A DNA stretch of 64,000 nt from Lachnospira rogosae (lineage in GTDB: Bacteria; Bacillota; Clostridia; Lachnospirales; Lachnospiraceae), in the NCBI RefSeq assembly GCF_040096455.1, contig NZ_JBBMER010000004.1, positions 248,001 through 312,000 on the forward strand, in the 5' to 3' direction. Positions 1 to 9,127 of the stretch are shown here, in pieces. The notes beneath the pieces were generated by a model. That model worked only from the letters and a program-made list of their open reading frames with translations, was not told where the DNA came from and searched no databases. Each line of letters opens with the position of its first letter. Within the stretch, counting starts at the first letter, position 1. A program made the translations under genes and the position numbers.

Positions 1-2
1 GT

Positions 3-1127
3 GCCGGTGTGCTCGTGAGTCGCTATTTCGGTGCCAGAGAATATGGAAAAATGAAGACCATCGTGTCAACGTCCTTGTTTAGCTTTTTAATTCTAAGCAT
101 AGTCCTTGGTGTTTTTGGCTTTTGCTTTTCCCACTCGATGATGAGGATATTACAAACCCCTGGCGATATACTGAATGATGCAGTGTTATATCTGCGGGTC
201 TATTTTGTGGGCTTTCCATTTCTGTTTATGTATAACATTCTTTCCAACATGTTCACTTCCATTGGTGAATCAAAAATCCCACTGGGACTCTTGGTATTCT
301 CGTCAATCTTAAATATTTTTATGGATATTTGGATGGTGGCCGGACTTGGTCTCGGTGTGTTTGGTGCAGCCCTTGCGACTCTTATAGCACAGGGTATTTC
401 TGCAGTGTTTTCACTTTTTCTGTTCCTCAGCCGGATGCGTCGATATAAAAGTCGCTTTTATTGGTTTGACAGGCAGGATTTATATTCCATGCTTCAAATT
501 GCTGTACCTTCGGTTCTTCAGCAGTCTACAGTGTCTATCGGTATGATGATCGTACAGGCTGTTGTAAATCCTTTCGGTACACAGGCACTTGCGGGGTATG
601 CGGCGACGATGAGGGTAGAGAATGTTTTTTCATTGATTTTTGTATCCATTGGCAATGCGGTTTCCCCATATGTTTCCCAGAATTTTGGTGCAAAGAAAAT
701 TGAACGGATCAAAAAAGGATATCACGCTGCACTGGTGTTAGATGTATGTTTTGCAGTTCTTGCTTTTATAGTTATTGAAACATTGCATACTCAGATTTCC
801 TCGCTATTCCTTGGTAAAGATGGAACTGCTTTGGCTTATCAGGTATCCGGGGGTTATATGAGATGGCTCGGTTACTTCTTCATCTTTATGGGAATCAAAA
901 TGGCAACCGATGGGGTTCTTCGGGGTCTTGGAATCATGCGTCCGTTCCTTATTGCAAATATGGTGAATCTGGCAATCCGCTTGTCGGTTGCTTTGATTTG
1001 TGCACCGCGTTTTGGCATTGTATTTGTCTGGCTTGCTGTACCGGCAGGTTGGTTTGCCAATTTTTTAATATCCTATGTGGCTCTTCGGAGATCATGGCCG
1101 ACTGATAAAGAGGCGCAATCCCGATAG
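3..1127 (+). CDS. MATE family efflux transporter, 5' end cut by window edge
   Basis: Multidrug and toxin extrusion family membrane antiporter, exporting substrates in exchange for Na+ or H+ (family knowledge). The frame is open from base 3 and reads AGVLVSRYFGARE, an internal MATE motif, so the true start lies outside the window and roughly 70-80 residues are missing compared with the usual ~450. About ten hydrophobic helices remain, ending in a basic tail. The GTG at base 9 is not a credible start. Arginine is often CGN and GC is visibly higher than in downstream genes, which use AGA almost only; this suggests transferred DNA. The substrate cannot be told. Confidence 0.88.
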   Translation, partial: AGVLVSRYFGAREYGKMKTIVSTSLFSFLILSIVLGVFGFCFSHSMMRILQTPGDILNDAVLYLRVYFVGFPFLFMYNILSNMFTSIGESKIPLGLLVFSSILNIFMDIWMVAGLGLGVFGAALATLIAQGISAVFSLFLFLSRMRRYKSRFYWFDRQDLYSMLQIAVPSVLQQSTVSIGMMIVQAVVNPFGTQALAGYAATMRVENVFSLIFVSIGNAVSPYVSQNFGAKKIERIKKGYHAALVLDVCFAVLAFIVIETLHTQISSLFLGKDGTALAYQVSGGYMRWLGYFFIFMGIKMATDGVLRGLGIMRPFLIANMVNLAIRLSVALICAPRFGIVFVWLAVPAGWFANFLISYVALRRSWPTDKEAQSR

Positions 1128-1159
1128 CCTAAATTAATTTAAAAGGATGAATTTATAGT

Positions 1160-1423
1160 ATGAACGACAAATGTGTTGTATTTAACTGTACGCAGGAGTG
1201 TCCGCTACAATGGGGCTACTGTAATGGAAAAGAATCGGGTGCATTACGAGTATTACCATTTGAAAATGACAGAAAATGTGCCGGAGGATTACACCGAAAT
1301 CTTATTTGTATGCTTAAGGGAGGATGGATGTCTGGAACTTCCGGCAACCACAGTGTCTGCAAGATAAGTGAGAGAGCAATTGTGGAGGTGCTGAAGCATT
1401 TTAAGATGCTTCAAGAGAAATAA
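1160..1423 (+). CDS. Unrecognised small cysteine-rich ORF, possibly a remnant
   Basis: An 87-codon ORF starting with ATG and preceded by AAAGGATG about ten bases upstream. It has cysteines spaced like a small metal-binding protein (residues near 5, 10, 14, 21). I do not recognise a family. A second ORF in another frame (1173-1367) overlaps it and also looks protein-like near its end (an acidic stretch followed by ILFVCLRED), so the region may be a frameshifted remnant of one gene. Composition resembles the MATE gene upstream rather than the AT-rich acetyltransferase downstream. Coding status is uncertain. Confidence 0.3.
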   Translation: MNDKCVVFNCTQECPLQWGYCNGKESGALRVLPFENDRKCAGGLHRNLICMLKGGWMSGTSGNHSVCKISERAIVEVLKHFKMLQEK

Positions 1424-1464
1424 AAAAATTTTGTTCAATAGGAATTTGTAGGAGAACTACCATT

Positions 1465-1890
1465 GTGATTAGAAAATTACGAAAAGCAGATGTAAATAGA
1501 GTTGCAAAGATATGGTTGGACACTAATATAAAGGCACATTATTTTATATCTGTGCAATATTGGAAAAATAATTTTGAATTAGTGAAAGAACTATTATTAC
1601 AGACAACTGTCTATGTCTATGAAGATAATCAAGGAATATGGGGCTTTATAGGTCTAAACGATGAATATGTTGAGGGTATTTTTGTTTCTGACGAAATGCA
1701 ATCGCATGGTATAGGTAAAGCTTTGTTGAATTATGCAAAAGATAAACGGAGTAAATTGCTTTTGAATGTATATCAAAAAAATACAAGAGCAATATCTTTT
1801 TATCAAAGAGAAGGATTTGATGTTCAGAATAGTGGTTTAGATGAAGCTACTGGAGAAAAGGAATATGTAATGGCATGGCAGCGGAAATAG
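1465..1890 (+). CDS. GNAT family N-acetyltransferase
   Basis: A 141-residue protein of the Gcn5-related acetyltransferase fold, transferring an acetyl group from acetyl-CoA to an unknown amine. The acetyl-CoA loop is seen as VSDEMQSHGIGKALL (about residues 73-87, matching the Q/RxxGxG/A motif), followed by the conserved C-terminal strand and NTRAISFYQREGF, typical of YjaB/RimI-like members. The start is GTG, with TAGGAG about 11 bases upstream. It is a single-gene unit and very AT-rich. The substrate is unknown. Confidence 0.85.
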   Translation: MIRKLRKADVNRVAKIWLDTNIKAHYFISVQYWKNNFELVKELLLQTTVYVYEDNQGIWGFIGLNDEYVEGIFVSDEMQSHGIGKALLNYAKDKRSKLLLNVYQKNTRAISFYQREGFDVQNSGLDEATGEKEYVMAWQRK

Positions 1891-1990
1891 AAGTTTAAGT
1901 ATATAAAATGGATAATGGGAAATGCGGTTTATTGACCGCTGGGGGAAATATTCAATTGTATGCTTATGAAGAAGGATAAATATAAATATA

Positions 1991-2020
1991 CAATAGCAGC
2001 TTCGGTAGAAGCTGCTATTG
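1991..2020 (-). terminator. Perfect 12-bp hairpin downstream of dut
   Basis: Arms 1991-2002 and 2009-2020 are perfect reverse complements around a six-base loop. On the minus strand the hairpin is followed by a T/A-rich stretch (TATATTTATATTT), so it probably ends the nrdG-dut transcript. On the plus strand no T-run follows. Confidence 0.6.
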
Positions 2021-2047
2021 TATGTAATGACAGTAATATGCTGAATA

Positions 2048-2491
2048 TTATTTAGTTCCAGTAGACCCGAATCCTCCATCACCTCGCACTGTATCACTTA
2101 ATTCCTCAGCCTCAACGAATTCAGCAGTAATATAAGGTGTGAGTACAAGCTGTGCAATTCTGTCGCCAGGTTCAACGGTTACAGGGGATTGTGAATGGTT
2201 GTGTAATGCAACCATAAGCTCGCCGCGGTAATCAGAGTCAATAACGCCGACCTTATTGGCTGGGGCAAGACCTTTTTTGCACGCCATACCGCTTCGTGCG
2301 TATACAAGACCAACAAGGCCTTCTGGGATTTCCATAGCAATCCCTGTCTTGATGAATTCTGTAGTACCAGCGTTGATTATCACTGGTTCAGTCATTCCGG
2401 AATAGAGGTCTGCACCGGCAGAGAATTCTGTGCCATAAGTTGGAACTATTGCATTTGGTGTAAGCTTTTTAAATTTAACTGTCTGTTTCAT
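2048..2491 (-). CDS. dut: dUTP diphosphatase
   Basis: Hydrolyses dUTP to dUMP and pyrophosphate, keeping uracil out of DNA and feeding dTMP synthesis. At 147 residues it matches trimeric dUTPases. All five motifs are visible: AGADLYSG near residue 26, YARSGMA, the uridine-pocket GVIDSDYRGE, PGDRIAQLVL, and the C-terminal P-loop-like GDGGFGSTG. The start ATG is preceded by a GGAG-type site on the minus strand. It lies 79 bases downstream of nrdG on the same strand, so the two nucleotide-metabolism genes are probably co-transcribed. Confidence 0.97.
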   Translation of the reverse strand: MKQTVKFKKLTPNAIVPTYGTEFSAGADLYSGMTEPVIINAGTTEFIKTGIAMEIPEGLVGLVYARSGMACKKGLAPANKVGVIDSDYRGELMVALHNHSQSPVTVEPGDRIAQLVLTPYITAEFVEAEELSDTVRGDGGFGSTGTK

Positions 2492-2570
2492 TGATAATTA
2501 TTCTCCTTAATATTATTGATATTCAGGTGACTGACTAATACCTAAAATTTTTATATAGATTTTCCACTGA

Positions 2571-3098
2571 TTATTGATATTCTTCAGCAGTAATTACAGT
2601 GCCTTCTTTTAAGGACTGCTGTACAAGTATTGTGCGCTGGTTTGATGAACCCTTGAATTTAAGCATCATATCTTTTAATTCTTCAACAAATCTGCCATCT
2701 ACGCATACGTCAATATATGAAAGCATTTCTCGGGTTTCAGGATATTTGTCATACATTTTATCCATAATATCCTCATCAAAAAGGTAACCGGTAAAGCACC
2801 ATATATCCTTGGCCGGATAGTTTTCCTTTACAGCCTTTAGAAGCGGAATAAGTCCCCTTTGATTGGCTGGTTCAAATGGTTCGCCGCCAAGCAGTGTAAG
2901 ACCAGCAATATAATCTGGCTTCATTGAATTAATTATATCAGATATGGTTGCATCAGTAAAAGGTGTACCATAGTTAAAATCCCACGCAATTTCATTAAAG
3001 CAGCCTTTGCAGTGGTGTGTACATCCGCTTACAAAAATGCTTGTACGTACTCCAGGACCATTGGCGATGTCGTTATATTTAATTTCAGCGTAGTTCAA
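2571..3098 (-). CDS. nrdG: Anaerobic ribonucleoside-triphosphate reductase activating protein
   Basis: A radical-SAM activase that makes the glycyl radical on the class III reductase NrdD under anoxia. At 175 residues it has the usual NrdG length. The 4Fe-4S motif CxxxCxxC is Cys26, Cys30, Cys33 in SGCTHHCKGCF, followed by LLGGEPF (SAM binding). An AGGAGG-type site precedes the ATG. The partner nrdD, normally adjacent, is not in the window; only dut follows. The motif and NRT-type N-terminus (NDIANGPGVRTS) distinguish it from pyruvate formate-lyase activase. Confidence 0.92.
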   Translation of the reverse strand: MNYAEIKYNDIANGPGVRTSIFVSGCTHHCKGCFNEIAWDFNYGTPFTDATISDIINSMKPDYIAGLTLLGGEPFEPANQRGLIPLLKAVKENYPAKDIWCFTGYLFDEDIMDKMYDKYPETREMLSYIDVCVDGRFVEELKDMMLKFKGSSNQRTILVQQSLKEGTVITAEEYQ

Positions 3099-3290
3099 AA
3101 TATTCCTCCTGATTATGTGCCTTATATGTAAATTAATATGTATAATATCATAAATTGGACAAATATAACAGTGGTTAGAAGTGGCAATTAATATTATAAT
3201 AACAATAGTTAAAGATTTAACGCATAACGTAATAGAAATAGTATAGCAGACACTACATATGTAAAATGCATAACAGAAAAGAGGCTTTAT

Positions 3291-5699
3291 ATGGTTGATA
3301 TATTTTTTGACAAGTTATACAGATATCCAAGAATTAATGAATGTGTTAGCATAGCAGTTCCATTTGCTAAAGGGGAACTATATAATACGGATAATATAAG
3401 CATAGTTCAGAATAAGAGAAAATGTATTATCCAGCCAAAGGTTACGGCAGAGTATGATGACGGCAGTATAAAGTATCTTTTTGTCGATTTTATGGCAGAT
3501 TTACCAGCTAATAAGTTGGCAAAGGCGGTATTGACAACTACTAAACAGGAGTTAGCTAATCTTATAGCAGACGGACAATCAGAGTGTGCTAAGCAAGATG
3601 GCACCGTCAGCGTAACACCGGTTAATAATGGCTTTTTAATAAAATGCGGTAGTCTGGAATATGAGGTTGCCAACAATAGCAGTTCAATATTCAGGCAGCT
3701 TAATGATTACAGGAAAGTATATACAGATAAGAATTTTGAAGGTCCATATCTTAAGGATAAAGATGGCAATGCTTATAAGCTTAAGATTGGAGAGTGGAAG
3801 GTTGTTGAGGCCGGACCAGTTACTGCAAGCGTAGAAGCTGAGTGCAGTAATATTGCAGCAGGGAATATTGAGAACAAAAATATTAAGGCAGTTATTAAAG
3901 TCACTGGTTATGCTGGAAAGCCATGGGTTAATATTACATACAGAATTATCAATACATCAGATGATGAGTTAAAGATAAAGTCGCTTGTATTTTATATTAA
4001 GAAATCAGAAGATAGCGTAATTACAGAGCAGTTAAAGCCTCTTAAAATTACAGCAGGTAACGATTCAACAGGCTGTGGTGATATCCGTACAGATAATTCG
4101 CATAATGATGGTCCTGTATTTATGACAAGGGGTACAACAGAGCTTGATATGCTTGAAAAGAAGGCTGATGTCAATAATATAAGAACCGTTGTTGCAACTT
4201 CTAATTATAAGACAAGCTTTATAATTGGTAAGAATGGCGAGGAGGTCAATGAGGTAATTGATGATAAATATCTTGTGAAAGAGGCTAATGAGCATTTTGC
4301 AGAGGTATTTTATGGAACATTTATGGCTGATTATACTGATGGTGAAGATGGCTTTAGTGTTACGGTTCATCAGGCACAGCAGAATTATCCTAAGGCAGTG
4401 AAGTCGTGCAGGGAAGGTGTGGCTGTTATGCTTGTTCCAGAGAATGTCGGGGAGATTACTATGCAGTCAGGAATGGCAAAAGAACAGCAGTTTATGATAC
4501 ATTTTCATAGTCCTGCTATGAAGCTGTGGGAGATAGACAACAGAAGTCTTATATACCAGATGCCAGACAGACCATATATAGAACCGGAAGTGTTTAAGAG
4601 GGCAGGGGTTATGATTGATGTGTTCCCTGTAAAGTATAATGATGATTTTGAGATATCACTTATGGCAAAAGCAGACGGACATTCAAGGTGCTATGGTATG
4701 CTTAACTGGGGCGACACGGTAGATCAGGGCTACACTGTTCAGGGACGTGGCGGTGGAAAGCCTGTTTGGAGCAATAATGAATACGATTATCCACATGCGT
4801 GTGCACTTATGTATGCAAGAACCGGTGTCAGAAGATTTATGGATTATCTGATTGTGTCAGCAAAGCATTGGATGGATATAGATGTGTGCCATTACAGCAG
4901 TAATCCTCTTAGAATTGGCGGACAGTGGGAGCACACGGCAGGACATTGTAAGAATGGTGTTATGGTATGCTCTCACGAGTGGGTCGAGGGTCTGCTTGAT
5001 TATTACCATTTTACAGGTGATAAGAGAGGTTATGATACAGCCATTGGAATAGGAGAAAATGTATTAAAACTTCTTGAAACGCCTATGTATCAGGTGCCGG
5101 GTGAAGCCAATGCAAGGGAAACCGGATGGGCACTAAGAACACTTACAGCCCTTTATGTAGAGACTAATGATAATAAATGGCTAGTAAAATGTGACTGGAT
5201 AATTGATAATTTTAAGAAGTGGGAAGAAGAATATGGCGACTGGTTATCACCTTACACAGATAATACAGCCATAAGAGTAGGCTTTATGATATCAATAGCG
5301 GTAGGAAGCGTTATGAGATATTACAGAATATTCCCAAGAGAAGATATCAGGCAGATGATATTAAGGGCAGTTGATGACCTGACAGAGAACTGTTATATGG
5401 ATAATGGTTTGTTCTATTATAAGGAGCTTCCAAGTCTTGCAAGAAATGGCAATAATACCCTGCTTCTTGAAGCACTTGCAATAGCCTATGAGCTTACAGG
5501 TAATAAACAGTATCTTGAATATGGACTTAATACGTTCAGGAGTGCTGTGAATGAAGTGCCTAAGGGAGCAGTAGGAGTCAAGACTATTATAGATGATGCG
5601 GTAATATGTCAGGGCAATTCAGGAAAAGGATTTGCACAGAGTTTCATACCACTTGCAACTTATTATAATGCAATTAGTGAAAATAATATGACATTCTGA
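3291..5699 (+). CDS. PcRGLX-like (exo-rhamnogalacturonan lyase family) protein
   Basis: An 802-residue protein without signal peptide or membrane segment. The N-terminus has a short beta-rich domain with IAVPFAKGELYN, like the RIFT-barrel domain of the Penicillium exo-rhamnogalacturonan lyase PcRGLX. A long beta-rich middle follows (about residues 230-440), then a C-terminal half rich in helix pairs with WxxxC/HEWVEGLLDYY and NARETGWALRTL motifs typical of alpha/alpha toroids. This order matches PcRGLX-like proteins; the assignment is from recalled motifs, not a search. A cytosolic location would mean it acts on imported rhamnogalacturonan oligomers. Catalytic residues were not assigned. The gene sits alone between nrdG (divergent) and a terminator. 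Confidence 0.6.
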   Translation: MVDIFFDKLYRYPRINECVSIAVPFAKGELYNTDNISIVQNKRKCIIQPKVTAEYDDGSIKYLFVDFMADLPANKLAKAVLTTTKQELANLIADGQSECAKQDGTVSVTPVNNGFLIKCGSLEYEVANNSSSIFRQLNDYRKVYTDKNFEGPYLKDKDGNAYKLKIGEWKVVEAGPVTASVEAECSNIAAGNIENKNIKAVIKVTGYAGKPWVNITYRIINTSDDELKIKSLVFYIKKSEDSVITEQLKPLKITAGNDSTGCGDIRTDNSHNDGPVFMTRGTTELDMLEKKADVNNIRTVVATSNYKTSFIIGKNGEEVNEVIDDKYLVKEANEHFAEVFYGTFMADYTDGEDGFSVTVHQAQQNYPKAVKSCREGVAVMLVPENVGEITMQSGMAKEQQFMIHFHSPAMKLWEIDNRSLIYQMPDRPYIEPEVFKRAGVMIDVFPVKYNDDFEISLMAKADGHSRCYGMLNWGDTVDQGYTVQGRGGGKPVWSNNEYDYPHACALMYARTGVRRFMDYLIVSAKHWMDIDVCHYSSNPLRIGGQWEHTAGHCKNGVMVCSHEWVEGLLDYYHFTGDKRGYDTAIGIGENVLKLLETPMYQVPGEANARETGWALRTLTALYVETNDNKWLVKCDWIIDNFKKWEEEYGDWLSPYTDNTAIRVGFMISIAVGSVMRYYRIFPREDIRQMILRAVDDLTENCYMDNGLFYYKELPSLARNGNNTLLLEALAIAYELTGNKQYLEYGLNTFRSAVNEVPKGAVGVKTIIDDAVICQGNSGKGFAQSFIPLATYYNAISENNMTF

Positions 5700-5807
5700 C
5701 AATAATGTGTTAAAATAAATATTATGATGTATGTGTAAGAGGCATAAGATGGCATTTCAGTAATGAAAGATGTCATTTTACTGGGTCGCACAGCACACCG
5801 GAAACAG

Positions 5808-5846
5808 ACAGCCATATCAGAAAGAATATACTGATATGGCTGTTTG
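5808..5846 (+). terminator. 13-bp stem hairpin after the PcRGLX-like gene
   Basis: Arms 5808-5820 and 5831-5843 are perfect complements with a ten-base loop and are followed by TTGGGTT. It separates the PcRGLX-like gene from the next one. The T-run is weak, so termination efficiency is uncertain. Confidence 0.55.
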
Positions 5847-5891
5847 GGTTAAATAATCATAACACAGAGTAACAGCCTAAGGAGGTTAATT

Positions 5892-6728
5892 ATGAGAATC
5901 GGTATAAGAGCACACGATGTGGCATATGCACCACTTAATGAACTTATTCCTAATATACATAATCAGGGATTTCATTGTATGCACATAGCATTAAGCAAGT
6001 CTATTAAGGAGTTCAAGCCTGGAGTAGAGACTATGACACCAGGTCTTGCAATGTATATTAAAGAATTATGTGCAGAGAATAAGGTTGATATAGCAGTACT
6101 TGGCTGTTACCTTAACCTTTGCAATCCTAATGAGGAGAAGCACAAGGAGATAGTTGAGAAATATAAGGCACATATAAGATTTGCAAGTATACTTGGCTGT
6201 GGCGTAGTTGGTACAGAGACAGGTGCTGTCAATGAGGAGTACAAGTATGAGCCAGCTAACCATTCAGAGGAAGCTTTACAGTGCTTTATAGATAATTTAA
6301 GACCAATAGTTAAATATGCAGAGCAGTTCGGCGTTATAGTTGCGATTGAACCGGTATGGAAGCATATTGTTAATACAGTTGAGAGAGCAAGAAAGGTTCT
6401 TGATGCGATAGACTCACCTAATCTTCAGATTATATTTGATCCAGTCAACCTTTTATATGTGGGTAATATAGATAAGCAGGATGAGATAATTAATCAGGCA
6501 TTTGATTTATTATTAAAGGATATAGCAGTTGTCCACTGCAAAGATTATGTAGTTGAAGGTGATGAGCTTAAGTCAATAGCGGCGGGAACAGGCGGACTTA
6601 ATTATCCGCTTCTTCTTAAGAAGATTAAGGAACATAAGCCATATGTTCATTGTACACTTGAGAATACTGTACCAGAAAATGCAGTAGCAACAAGAGAATT
6701 TATGGAAAAACTATATTCAGAAGTGTAG
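5892..6728 (+). CDS. TIM-barrel sugar-phosphate isomerase/epimerase-like protein
   Basis: A 278-residue member of the xylose-isomerase-like TIM-barrel (AP endonuclease 2) superfamily, which includes sugar epimerases and hydroxypyruvate isomerase. The metal-site strands are visible: AIEPVWKH (Glu), IIFDPVNLL (Asp), VVHCKDY (His) and CTLENT (Glu). The start ATG follows AAGGAGG with good spacing. It follows the PcRGLX-like gene, which hints at uronate or rhamnose-type sugar metabolism, although a hairpin separates them. It lies only 11 bases before the (p)ppGpp synthetase gene, so these two are likely co-transcribed. The exact substrate is unknown. Confidence 0.75.
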   Translation: MRIGIRAHDVAYAPLNELIPNIHNQGFHCMHIALSKSIKEFKPGVETMTPGLAMYIKELCAENKVDIAVLGCYLNLCNPNEEKHKEIVEKYKAHIRFASILGCGVVGTETGAVNEEYKYEPANHSEEALQCFIDNLRPIVKYAEQFGVIVAIEPVWKHIVNTVERARKVLDAIDSPNLQIIFDPVNLLYVGNIDKQDEIINQAFDLLLKDIAVVHCKDYVVEGDELKSIAAGTGGLNYPLLLKKIKEHKPYVHCTLENTVPENAVATREFMEKLYSEV

Positions 6729-6739
6729 GGAGAGATTAT

Positions 6740-9040
6740 ATGCCAGAGAATAATATAGAATTAGCAGGCAATACCAATATCAAGACAAGTCAGGTGGACA
6801 AGTCGGTTGATACTCCAGCAGATTTTACAAGTCCTGAAGTGCTTTATAATAAGCTTATAGAAACAATCAGGCAGTATCATCCTTCATCAGATTTATCTGA
6901 TATAGAGAGAGCATATAAAGTGGCTAAGGAGGCACACGAAGGACAGTTTAGAAAGTCTGGAGAGCCATATATTATTCACCCACTGTGTGTTGCCATTATA
7001 TTAGCAGAGCTTGAACTTGATAAGGAATCTATTATTGCAGGTCTTTTGCACGATGTTGTGGAAGATACAGTTATGACAAGTGAAGATGTTGCTAGGGAAT
7101 TTGGCGATGAAGTAGCACTTTTGGTAGATGGTGTAACAAAGCTCACACAGCTTAATTACCAGCACGATAAGATTGAGGTTCAGGCTGAGAACTTAAGAAA
7201 AATGTTCCTTGCAATGGCAAAGGATATACGAGTTATTATGATAAAGCTTGCCGACAGGCTTCATAATATGCGTACAATGCAGTACCAGTCACCAGCCAAG
7301 CAGGTAGAAAAGTCAAGAGAAACTATGGATATATATGCACCTATTGCCCATAGGTTAGGTATATCCAAGATTAAGGTAGAGCTTGATGATTTATCAATGA
7401 AGTATCTTATGCCGGATACTTATAATGACCTTGTAAAGCAGGTTGATATTAACAGACCGGGCAGGGAGGCATTTATAAAGAGCATTATCAAAGAAGTAGG
7501 CATGCACATTAGCAATGCTGGAATTGAAGCTGAGATAGACGGAAGAGTTAAGCATTTCTTCTCAATATATAGAAAGATGGTTAACCAGAATAAGACACTT
7601 GACCAGATATATGATATATTTGCCGTTCGTATAAAGGTTGATACAGTCAAGGATTGTTATGCGGCACTTGGTGTTATTCACGAAATGTATAAGCCAATAC
7701 CGGGACGTTTTAAAGATTATATAGCAATGCCTAAGTCTAATATGTACCAGTCGCTTCATACAACACTTATTGCTTCTAACGGACAGCCATTCGAGGTACA
7801 GATAAGAACTTATGAAATGCACAGAATTGCTGAATATGGTATTGCTGCCCACTGGAAGTATAAAGAAGGCAAGACAGGAGAATCTGATAAGAGTGAGGAA
7901 GCTAAGCTTAGCTGGCTAAGACAGATTCTTGAATGGCAGAGAGATATGTCTGATAACAAGGAGTTCTTATCATCAATTAAGAATGACCTTAACCTTTTTT
8001 CTGATTCAGTGTACTGTTTCACTCCTACAGGTGATGTTAAGACACTTCCAGCAGGTTCTAATCCAATAGATTTTGCATACAGCATACATAGTGCTGTAGG
8101 TAACAAGATGGTTGGTGCAAGGGTCAATGGCAAGCTTGTTAATATTGATTATGAGATTAAGAATGGTGACAGAATTGAGATTATAACATCACAGAATTCC
8201 AAAGGACCAAGCCGTGACTGGCTTTCAATGGTTAAGTCAACACAGGCCCGTAACAAGATTAACCAGTGGTTTAAGCAGGAGCTTAAAGAAGACAATATTA
8301 TAAAGGGCAAGGAACTTATATCTAATTACTGTAAGAGTAAGGGAATTGTTCTTTCTGAGATTAATAAGCCTGAGTTTGTTGAGAAAGCACTAAGAAAATA
8401 TGGTTACAAAGACTGGAATGCTGTTCTTGCGGCAGTAGGACATGGTGCATTAAAAGAAGGTCAGATTGTCAATAAGCTTAATGAGGAATATCAGAAGACC
8501 AAGAAGGCTGAGATAACTGACAAGCAGGTACTTGACAGCATTGTGGCAAGTGAGAGCAAGGAGAAAGAGAAGGAGAAGAAGGGCAAAGGCGGTATTGTTG
8601 TAAAAGGAATACATGATGTTGCTGTCCGTTTCTCTAAGTGCTGTAATCCAGTGCCGGGTGATGAGATTGTTGGGTTTGTTACAAGAGGAAGAGGAATATC
8701 AATTCACAGAACAGATTGTGTTAATATTCTTAATTTCCCAGCTAATGAAAGAGCAAGGCTTATTGAAGCTGAGTGGGAGCAGACAGAGAATAAAGATGAG
8801 AAGTACAGTGCAGAGATTAATATATATGCAGGCAATAGAAAAGGACTTATTGTTGATATTTCACGTCTGTTTACGGAAGCCAATATAGATGTAAGATTTA
8901 TGAACAGCCGTGTTAATAAGAAACAGCTTGCAACAATCAATCTTGGATTTGTTGTATCTGGTAAGGAAGAGCTTAACAGATTAATTGACAATTTAAGAAA
9001 GATTGACGGAGTGACAGATATAGAGAGAGCTACAGGCTGA
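6740..9040 (+). CDS. relA: Bifunctional (p)ppGpp synthetase/hydrolase (RelA/SpoT, Rel)
   Basis: Makes and breaks the stringent-response alarmone (p)ppGpp. It has 766 residues, a little longer than usual because of about 30 extra N-terminal residues. Domains in order: HD hydrolase with His80 and the HD pair 104-105 in LLHDVVEDT (so hydrolase competent); synthetase with the DIFAVRIKVDT and GRFKDYIAMPKSNMYQSLHT motifs; TGS (VYCFTPTGDVKTLPAGSNPIDFAYSIH); a zinc-finger-like CCNPVPGDEIVGF; and a C-terminal ACT domain. It is the standard single long Rel of Firmicutes. A strong terminator directly follows. Confidence 0.97.
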   Translation: MPENNIELAGNTNIKTSQVDKSVDTPADFTSPEVLYNKLIETIRQYHPSSDLSDIERAYKVAKEAHEGQFRKSGEPYIIHPLCVAIILAELELDKESIIAGLLHDVVEDTVMTSEDVAREFGDEVALLVDGVTKLTQLNYQHDKIEVQAENLRKMFLAMAKDIRVIMIKLADRLHNMRTMQYQSPAKQVEKSRETMDIYAPIAHRLGISKIKVELDDLSMKYLMPDTYNDLVKQVDINRPGREAFIKSIIKEVGMHISNAGIEAEIDGRVKHFFSIYRKMVNQNKTLDQIYDIFAVRIKVDTVKDCYAALGVIHEMYKPIPGRFKDYIAMPKSNMYQSLHTTLIASNGQPFEVQIRTYEMHRIAEYGIAAHWKYKEGKTGESDKSEEAKLSWLRQILEWQRDMSDNKEFLSSIKNDLNLFSDSVYCFTPTGDVKTLPAGSNPIDFAYSIHSAVGNKMVGARVNGKLVNIDYEIKNGDRIEIITSQNSKGPSRDWLSMVKSTQARNKINQWFKQELKEDNIIKGKELISNYCKSKGIVLSEINKPEFVEKALRKYGYKDWNAVLAAVGHGALKEGQIVNKLNEEYQKTKKAEITDKQVLDSIVASESKEKEKEKKGKGGIVVKGIHDVAVRFSKCCNPVPGDEIVGFVTRGRGISIHRTDCVNILNFPANERARLIEAEWEQTENKDEKYSAEINIYAGNRKGLIVDISRLFTEANIDVRFMNSRVNKKQLATINLGFVVSGKEELNRLIDNLRKIDGVTDIERATG

Positions 9041-9051
9041 TATTTATAACC

Positions 9052-9105
9052 GCTGTCGTGCGAAGTTAAGATATTTTATATATTGCTTCGTACGACAGCA
9101 TTTTT
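9052..9105 (+). terminator. Rho-independent terminator of the rel gene
   Basis: Arms 9052-9065 and 9086-9099 form a 14-bp stem with one G-U pair, followed by TTTTT at 9101-9105. It shows that the metallo-hydrolase downstream must start after it, not at the TTG inside it at 9083. Confidence 0.9.
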
Positions 9106-9127
9106 GACACAGGGATTGGAGATTATA

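Noticed and set aside
9083..9127. Upstream extension of the MBL hydrolase
   Set aside because: The TTG start lies within the 3' half of a Rho-independent terminator; ATG 9128 has a proper ribosome site.
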